DNA from: Apium graveolens
Lineage: Eukaryota; Streptophyta; Magnoliopsida; Apiales; Apiaceae
Direction of reading: 5' to 3'
Length of the DNA: 64,000 nucleotides
Assembly: GCF_009905375.1 (NCBI RefSeq)
Contig: NC_133655.1
Span: forward strand, 165,307,849-165,371,848
Both the position numbers and the translations under genes were made by a program. This document shows, in pieces, positions 57,991 through 64,000 of this stretch (its first letter is position 1; every line of letters starts with the position of its first letter). The notes under the pieces are model-generated. The model did no database searches, was not told where the DNA came from, and worked only from the letters and a program-made list of their open reading frames with translations.

Positions 57991-59885
57991 CTAGTTTATT
58001 CCTGAATACCCACCTAGTACCAACAGCTTTCTTGTGACAGGCCTAGGTACCAGTTTCCAGACTTGTTGACTTTCAAACTGATTGAGTTCATCTTGCATAG
58101 CAATCACCCAATCTGGATCAGTCAGTGCTTCTTCAATTTTCTTAGGTTCCATCTCAGAAAGAAATCCTGAGAACAGACACTCATTTTGAGTAGCACGTCT
58201 AGTTCTGACTCCAACATCTGGATCACCAATAATCAACTCAAAAGGGTGAGCTTTATTCCAGACAGTCTGTCTTGGAAGATTTGATCTTGATGATTCGCCT
58301 TGAAATTCATTGTGATGTTGTGTCCTACTAGATGATCCTTCAGCATCTCCCCCTGAGTTGTTGCCATGTTGACTTGAAGATTCTCTGTCAGTAGCAGTGG
58401 TATCTCCATTGTTGCCAAAGTTTCCATCACTATTACCTTGAGTATCATCAGGATTAACAGGTTCTTCACCAGCAACAACCTCAGGTACTTGACCATGTTC
58501 TGATTCTGAATCTGACGTATCATCAAACTTCAGTTTCTCAGAAGGATCTTCAGTTTGGATACTAGGGAGTTTAGTGTCATCAAATGTAACATTGACACTT
58601 TCAGTTACTTTGTGTTGATCAATGATATACACTCTATATGATCTTCTTCCATATCCAACAAAAATACCCTCATATGCCTTTGCCTCGAACTTACCACGAC
58701 GATCATCTCCATCCTTGAGCACGAAGCATCTGGCACCAAATACATGAAAGTATTTGATAGAAGGTTTCTGTTCATTCAAAATCTCATAAGGAGTTTTCAT
58801 GAAGTCTTTGTTGATTAGAGTTCGATTCTGAGTATAACATACAGTATTGACAGCTTCAGCCCAAAAGTACATTGGAAGACCTGATTCACTTAACATCGTT
58901 CTTGCAGCTTCAATCAATGTATGATTCTTCCTTTCTACCACTCCATTTTGCTGAGGGGTTCTAGGAGCTGAAAATTGTCTGGTAATCCCTTTGTCTGTAC
59001 AGAATCCATTGAGAAGTGCATTCTTGAATTCTGTCCCATTATCTGACCTTATTGCTCTAACAGGGACGTTAGAATCTAACTCAATCATCTTGATATGATC
59101 AATCACAACTTGTGGTGTTTCATCCTTAGAGTGAAGAAATAAAACCCACGTATACTTGGAATAGTCATCAACTATCACAAGACAGTAACACTTCTTTGAC
59201 ATAGAAAGGATATTAACTAGACCAAATAAATCCATGTGCAATAATTGCAGAACACCAGTTATGGAAGATGTGTCAGTGCCTTTGTGACTTGCTTTCTTTG
59301 ACTTTCCTTTCTGGCAAGCCTCACATAGTCCTTCTGGAGAGAATTCCAGCTGAGGCAGACCTCTTACCAATTCTCTTTTGACAAGAGAATTCATTGTTTT
59401 GAAATTGAGATGAGAAAGTCTCTTGTGCCATAGCCAACTCTCATCTGACGATGCCTTTGCATAGAAACAATTGACTTCAAGATTGCTTCCAGAGTTCATG
59501 TCAGCTACGAACAGATTTCCTTTCCGGATTCCCATTAAGGAGGGTTTTTCACTTTTCTTGTGCAGAATCTGACACTTCAGCTTGTCGAATAAAACATTGT
59601 AGCCGTTGTCACAGAACTGACTAATGCTAAGCAGATTGTGTTCAAGTCCTTGCACAACATACACATTTTCAATGATAACATTTCCAGCTAGCAAACAGCC
59701 ATATCCCTCCGTTAAACCTTTGCTGTTATCTCCAAAGGTAACCACTGGGCCAGCTTTCTCAACCACATTTGATAGCAGGGCTCTATCTCCGGTCATATGT
59801 CTTGACGATCCGCTGTCAAGAATCCACACTACCGGTTGTACCTGTTTAATGCCCTGCAACACAAATGGATTAGACCTTCTTCGGA
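57991..59885 (-). pseudogene. pol: Element E protease and integrase
   Basis: Open frame from just after the gag stop. Protease motif WILDSGSSRHMTG near 59800-59826. Integrase zinc finger (HKRLSHLNF to CEACQKGK), catalytic core with Asp (HMDLFG), Asp (RSDNGTEF) and Glu (NGVVERKN), then copia C-terminal blocks (FGARCFVLKDGDDRRGKF, GIFVGYGRRSYRVY). An acidic/Ser-rich linker leads to the RT entry (ALTDPDWVIAMQDELNQFE). It begins in a frame +1 to gag: the two frames meet at AAG AAG GTC TAA on the minus strand near 59876-59886. This could be a mutation or a programmed shift. It ends at a stop (57991) caused by the second frameshift. Confidence 0.9.
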
Positions 59886-62143
59886 ACCCAAGCTTGGCTG
59901 GGTCCGGCATACTTGTAAAATTGGCCTTTATCAGGCAAAACAACATTCTTAATTTTACTATTCTCAACGTTCTCAATGACTGAACATTTGACCTTTAAAA
60001 CAGCCTTGACAAATTTCTGTTTAGGCTTAGGCACAAATGTCTCCTTTCTAGCTTTAGGAGCACTAGCAGTCTTAGACCTATCATGCTTTCTATTATTCAC
60101 ATGCTGACGAGGAGTAGTCTTATCATTAGAAACATGCTTACCATTAAAATAAGCATACATCAGATTAAAAGCACAAGACATACAATCAGGAACACCACAT
60201 GCTTTATGAGAGGGATTAACAATAGGCAACTTATGCATGGTAGACATGGCATTTGTGTTATCCAACTCATGTATGTCTGAGTTAGTCTCAGTTGCTTTCA
60301 CAACCTTGACTGGAACTTTTGACACACTTGACTTGGAGACAGCTTTCTCATTAGCATTATCTTCAGCACGGATTTCTTCTTGAATAATAAAAGAGGTCTC
60401 ATCAAATGGTTCAGCAATTGATTCTTTATAGAGGGGTTCATCAACACCCTTAAGCACATGTGGTACTTCCCTGCCTTTAGCACATACATGAGGAGGGGAG
60501 TTTATGCCTAATTTTCCAATAGCAGCATTGTAATCATAACCTATTCCATGTGTTTGATTAACAGCTTGCTTATTGTAAAACTCTTTGGACTTCGAACAAG
60601 AATTAAAGTAAGCTTTAACCTTAGCCTCAAGACCGGTGATCTTGTCTTTGAGAATAGTTTCGAGTTGTCTATAACAGTCAACTCTATTCTCTAGAAAAGA
60701 TACTTGTTCTTTTAGTTTATCTTGATTAATGTGCACAAGTCTTAATTCATTGACCTCTTTCTCAAGGTCTTTGATTTGTTGATTTAACAATTCATTATCA
60801 TGACGAGCACAATCTAAGGAACCTCCTAGATGATAAACTAATTCAGCATCAGTAAATTTTACCTCTTTTCTTGACAATGAGGTGCTTGCATTACTAGCCA
60901 TGAGAGCAAGATTCCCAACTTCTTCATCTTCACTGTCAGTATCATCCCAGCTTCTTCCCTTTGCCAGGTACGCCCTTTCAGATTTACTCTTCTGATTAGA
61001 ATCGTAAGAGTTCTTCCTAGCTTGTTTTGGCTTCCTGCATTCTGTGGCAAAGTGTCCCAACTCATTACAGTTGAAGCATCGAATGGTGCTTCGATCAACC
61101 ATCCCTGTTTTATACCCACCACTGCTGGTGTTAGAGGATGAAGATCCACCTTTCTGGAATCTGTTGTAGTTGGACTTGTACTTGAACTTGGGATTCCTTT
61201 TGAATCTGACATTTGAGAATCTCTTGACAATCAGGGCCATTGACTCATCCTCCAATTGCTCCAGTTCTTCCAAGGAATAATAATCATCTCCTGATTGATT
61301 TGAAGTAGGAGAATCAAATTCTGCTACTATCACATTATCTTCAACCTTGGAAGACTGTACCATTCTTTCTGACTGTTGAGATTGTTGTTGATATTGTGGT
61401 TGTTGTTGTTGTTCATCAGCTACTAGAGCAGTAGACGTGCTGACCACTCTTCCTTTCCCGTAAACTTCCTTCTGCTGAATCTGCTCCAACTCATAAGTCT
61501 TTAACACACCATAGAGCCTTTCCAAAGAAATCTCACTCAGATCTCTTGCTTCTCTTATGGCAGTGATTCTATGTTCGAGATGAGTTGGCAGTGTTAAAAG
61601 GAACTTTTTGTTGACCTCCCTGATGGAATAGTATTTACCATTAATGTTCAGGTTGTTGATCAATGCATTGTACCTCTCAAACACTTCAGTGATTCCTTCT
61701 CCTGGATTGGATTTAAAGTATTCATACTCAGAGGTTAGGATTTCTAGTTTGTTCTCCCTAACTTCCTCTGTGCCTTCATTAATAATCTCAATAGTTTCCC
61801 AGATATGTTTGGAATCTTTACAATTCATCACATGTCTATTCATCAGGGGATTAAGGGAATCTACTAAGATTAATTGAAGGCTAGCATCCAGGGAAGCTTC
61901 TTCTATTTTAGCAGGAGAGAAGTCCTCAGGATCCTTCACATAAGTTCTCGCTTTGGTGATCACCACATCATTTTCTATTACCTCTGGTTCCATAACCATA
62001 GGAATTTTTGGACCCTTCTTCAACACTTGCAAATATTTGGGATTAGCAACCTGTAAAAACAGTAGCATCTTCTTCTTCCACATAACATAATTTTCTTTAT
62101 CGAAAAGTGGAATTTTAACGGTTCCAAATTTTTGTGTAGTCAT
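59870..62143 (-). CDS. gag: Element E Gag (long Sirevirus type)
   Basis: Start chosen at the internal Met 62143 (MTTQKFGTVKIPLFDKENY), the family-typical beginning; the longer open frame from 62194 adds a hydrophobic stretch unlikely to be translated. The N-terminal capsid resembles copia UBN2/Gag (YVMWKKKMLLFLQ, HIWETIEIINEGTEEVRENK, FERYNALINNL, TLPTHLEHRITAIREARD). A Gln-rich spacer follows, then a zinc knuckle CFNCNELGHFATEC near residue 355. After it comes a coiled coil (LLNQQIKDLEKEVNELRLVHINQDKL) and a long C-terminal extension of over 200 residues ending at WVPKKV. Extended, coiled-coil Gag is typical of Sireviruses. The ORF appears intact. Confidence 0.85.
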   Translation of the reverse strand: MTTQKFGTVKIPLFDKENYVMWKKKMLLFLQVANPKYLQVLKKGPKIPMVMEPEVIENDVVITKARTYVKDPEDFSPAKIEEASLDASLQLILVDSLNPLMNRHVMNCKDSKHIWETIEIINEGTEEVRENKLEILTSEYEYFKSNPGEGITEVFERYNALINNLNINGKYYSIREVNKKFLLTLPTHLEHRITAIREARDLSEISLERLYGVLKTYELEQIQQKEVYGKGRVVSTSTALVADEQQQQPQYQQQSQQSERMVQSSKVEDNVIVAEFDSPTSNQSGDDYYSLEELEQLEDESMALIVKRFSNVRFKRNPKFKYKSNYNRFQKGGSSSSNTSSGGYKTGMVDRSTIRCFNCNELGHFATECRKPKQARKNSYDSNQKSKSERAYLAKGRSWDDTDSEDEEVGNLALMASNASTSLSRKEVKFTDAELVYHLGGSLDCARHDNELLNQQIKDLEKEVNELRLVHINQDKLKEQVSFLENRVDCYRQLETILKDKITGLEAKVKAYFNSCSKSKEFYNKQAVNQTHGIGYDYNAAIGKLGINSPPHVCAKGREVPHVLKGVDEPLYKESIAEPFDETSFIIQEEIRAEDNANEKAVSKSSVSKVPVKVVKATETNSDIHELDNTNAMSTMHKLPIVNPSHKACGVPDCMSCAFNLMYAYFNGKHVSNDKTTPRQHVNNRKHDRSKTASAPKARKETFVPKPKQKFVKAVLKVKCSVIENVENSKIKNVVLPDKGQFYKYAGPSQAWVPKKV

Positions 62144-62228
62144 TATGAATTTTTTTTGAGTGAATAAAAAATTCAAGAAGTGAAAGAAACACAAAAGTCT
62201 AGGATCTAGATTTGTACGTTAATCAGAA

Positions 62229-62241
62229 GGCTCTGATACCA
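62229..62241 (-). promoter_or_regulatory. Primer binding site of element E
   Basis: Minus strand TGGTATCAGAGCC, two bases from the 5' LTR; complementary to the initiator Met tRNA 3' end, usual for copia elements. Confidence 0.92.
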
Positions 62242-62243
62242 AT

Positions 62244-63595
62244 TGTTAGGTCCCAATTTGTTTGTAGAAGGGGGGGTTGAATGCAAACAATACCGTTTAA
62301 TCGAATAAAATACGGAATAAAATTGTGAAACAAAATTCAAGTTAAATAAAACTTTTATTAAACTTGAAAGGTGTTACAACTACGGTATCAGTTACAAGGG
62401 ATTAATCTCAAATCAATTATTACAAATCTAGAATAAATTCGACATGAACTTTTTCTATTTTTGTAATTAAAAGATCAAATGCTAAATGCGATTTGAGATT
62501 AAGTTCTAGGGATTTTAATCCGCTAGATTGATACACAAGAACAAGATAAGTATTTCTAGTTGATTGGATTTAACTTTACAATCTAGAAATTGATCTTGAA
62601 GTTGCAGATGAGATGAAATATTTTTCTGCTCCTTTTTCTTTTGTTCTTGAGTTTGTGTTCTGTTTGATTGATTGTGAAATAATAGACTTCTGCTCCTTTT
62701 TATCAAACAGCCGAATGTAAACATGTACTGGCATGACAATCTTCTTTGGCCAGCAAGACTTTCGGTATGACAAAATTTACAACTAGCAAGACAATTAAAA
62801 TGAGCTAGCAAGACTTTCGGTATGACTATTGATTGTCATACCGATTGTCATATTAGTTCAAATAAATTGTTTTGCTGAATTAATAACAGATTTTAATCTA
62901 AACAGAAATTCTAATAAGACAATTAAATGTATTGGCATGACTTTCGGTATGACTATCAATTGTCATACCGATTGTCATACTAGTTCAAATGAATTGTCTT
63001 GCTGAATTTAAGCAGATTTTAAACCAATTAAAATCTTGTAAATCCTTAATATTAATTCTAAATTAATTAATCAATTTAATTCAATTAATCAATAAATTAA
63101 TCTTTGCAGATATAATTTATTTCTTAATTAAATTATATGACTTAATTAATTAATAGAGAATTAATACTAACCCTGAGCAGCATCCATTCTTCTGACAATC
63201 TTCTGAAAGTCACTGAGACTTATGAATCAATTCCGTCACTTCAATGCTGACACTCGATGTACTGTCTGGTTCATGAGTGACTAACTTCCGTGACGTTTCT
63301 TCATGTCTTGACTTTGATATTCTGATTGAATCCTTGTAATAAATGATACCCTGACGAGATCTCTGTCACTTGATTAAATCCACGATCTTGATTTATATCA
63401 CTGAGGCATGATCAAATTCTTGAACTTCTTCCAGTGAATCTTCAAGTCTGCAGATGAACATTGTTTCTTTATTCTTTGACAGATGTTACATTGTGAGATC
63501 TCTCTGACGATTGATCCACTATTTACTTATTACATTCTTATTTGAGTTGAGTTAAATACTCGAATAAACGAGTAGGCTATGACATATGCCTTTCA
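62244..63595 (-). repeat. 5' LTR of element E (1352 bp)
   Basis: Nearly identical to the left LTR; I count five substitutions and one missing T (in the TTTATTTTC run). Includes the inverted-repeat cluster at about 62726-63003. Followed by CAACT. Confidence 0.94.
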
Positions 63596-64000
63596 CAACT
63601 GTTTCTGGAATTTATTTTTTTTTATTAATTATAAAAATCATTTTTTTTAAATTGTTTAATTAGTTATTTAATTAGTTGATATATATTTTAAATAATTCTG
63701 AAATATTTTCTAAAATTCAAAATTAATTATTTCTTGAATTATTTATTAATTATTTAAAAATGAATAATTATTTTGATAATTAATCAAATTATTTCAATAA
63801 TTCATAATAAATTCATTTTAATTCCAAAAATTATGAAAAATCATTTTTTGTTCTGATTTTTCCTAAATAAATATTTAAAAATATTTTTGAGGTTCAATAA
63901 TTTTAAATAATTAATTATATTGAATAATAAATTGATTTATTTCTATTTATTGAATAATAATTGAACCGTTGTCTGATTTAAAACAAAAACGAAAGCCCTT
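63596..64000 (+). repeat. 3' LTR of element A, continued to window edge
   Basis: After the CAACT duplication the element A LTR resumes (GTTTCTGGAAT). The segment is AT-rich with no gene, and its end lies beyond the window. Confidence 0.75.

Larger units (their letters stand above)
50416..63595 (-). mobile_element. SIRE-type Ty1/copia element E (minus strand), 13.2 kb
   Basis: Complete Ty1/copia element flanked by CAACT. LTRs of 1353 and 1352 bp differ by about five substitutions and one single-base indel (about 0.4%), so it is the youngest insertion here. Order on the minus strand: 5' LTR, initiator-Met primer site, long gag with coiled-coil extension, protease-integrase-RT-RNase H, an array of inverted repeats, a 1133-codon extra ORF, polypurine tract, 3' LTR. 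A very long Gag, an extra ORF after pol and short inverted repeats are hallmarks of the Sirevirus lineage. Two frameshifts in pol are the only lesions I see. Confidence 0.93.

Overview
The window is a nest of plant LTR retrotransposons. I see no host protein-coding gene, rRNA, tRNA or CRISPR array. The families (Athila, Tekay chromovirus, Tat and SIRE/Sirevirus) and the very long LTRs point to a flowering plant, probably a eudicot, with a large repeat-rich genome. The sequence alone does not fix the species; my guess of an Apiaceae-type genome is weak.

The oldest layer (element A, + strand) is a decayed Tekay-type Ty3/gypsy element split into three pieces: an RT/RNase H piece at 9516-10536, an integrase/chromodomain piece plus 3' LTR at 47778-50415, and more of that LTR from 63596 to the right edge. 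An Athila-like element (B, + strand, 1-9515, 5' end outside the window) sits in its RT gene. A second Tekay element (C, - strand, 10537-47777, target duplication ATCTG) sits in the RNase H-integrase linker. A SIRE copia element (E, - strand, 50416-63595, target duplication CAACT) sits in the 3' LTR.

Element C is itself split by a Tat-lineage element (D, + strand, 15533-40086, target duplication GGTAC). D is split at the gag-protease junction by a non-autonomous Tekay-like element (F, - strand, 17996-31831, target duplication TTATG). In all four complete elements the LTRs start TG, end CA and are flanked by matching 5-base duplications. LTR divergence counted by eye falls with nesting depth: C about 1.9%, D 1.6%, F about 0.6%; the independent insertion E is about 0.4%. 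Insertion order and apparent age therefore agree.

The elements share the usual plan: LTR promoter, tRNA primer site, gag (particle), protease, RT, RNase H and integrase, polypurine tract, LTR. Most copies are broken by a few stops or single-base frameshifts. The extra genes stand out: an intact 1133-codon ORF downstream of pol in SIRE element E; an antisense, promoter-bearing, spliced gene in Tat element D; a post-pol ORF in Athila element B; and a small ORF ahead of gag in Tekay element C. Element F lacks a usable gag-pol and has its domains in the wrong order, yet its LTRs are nearly identical, so it was probably mobilised in trans quite recently.
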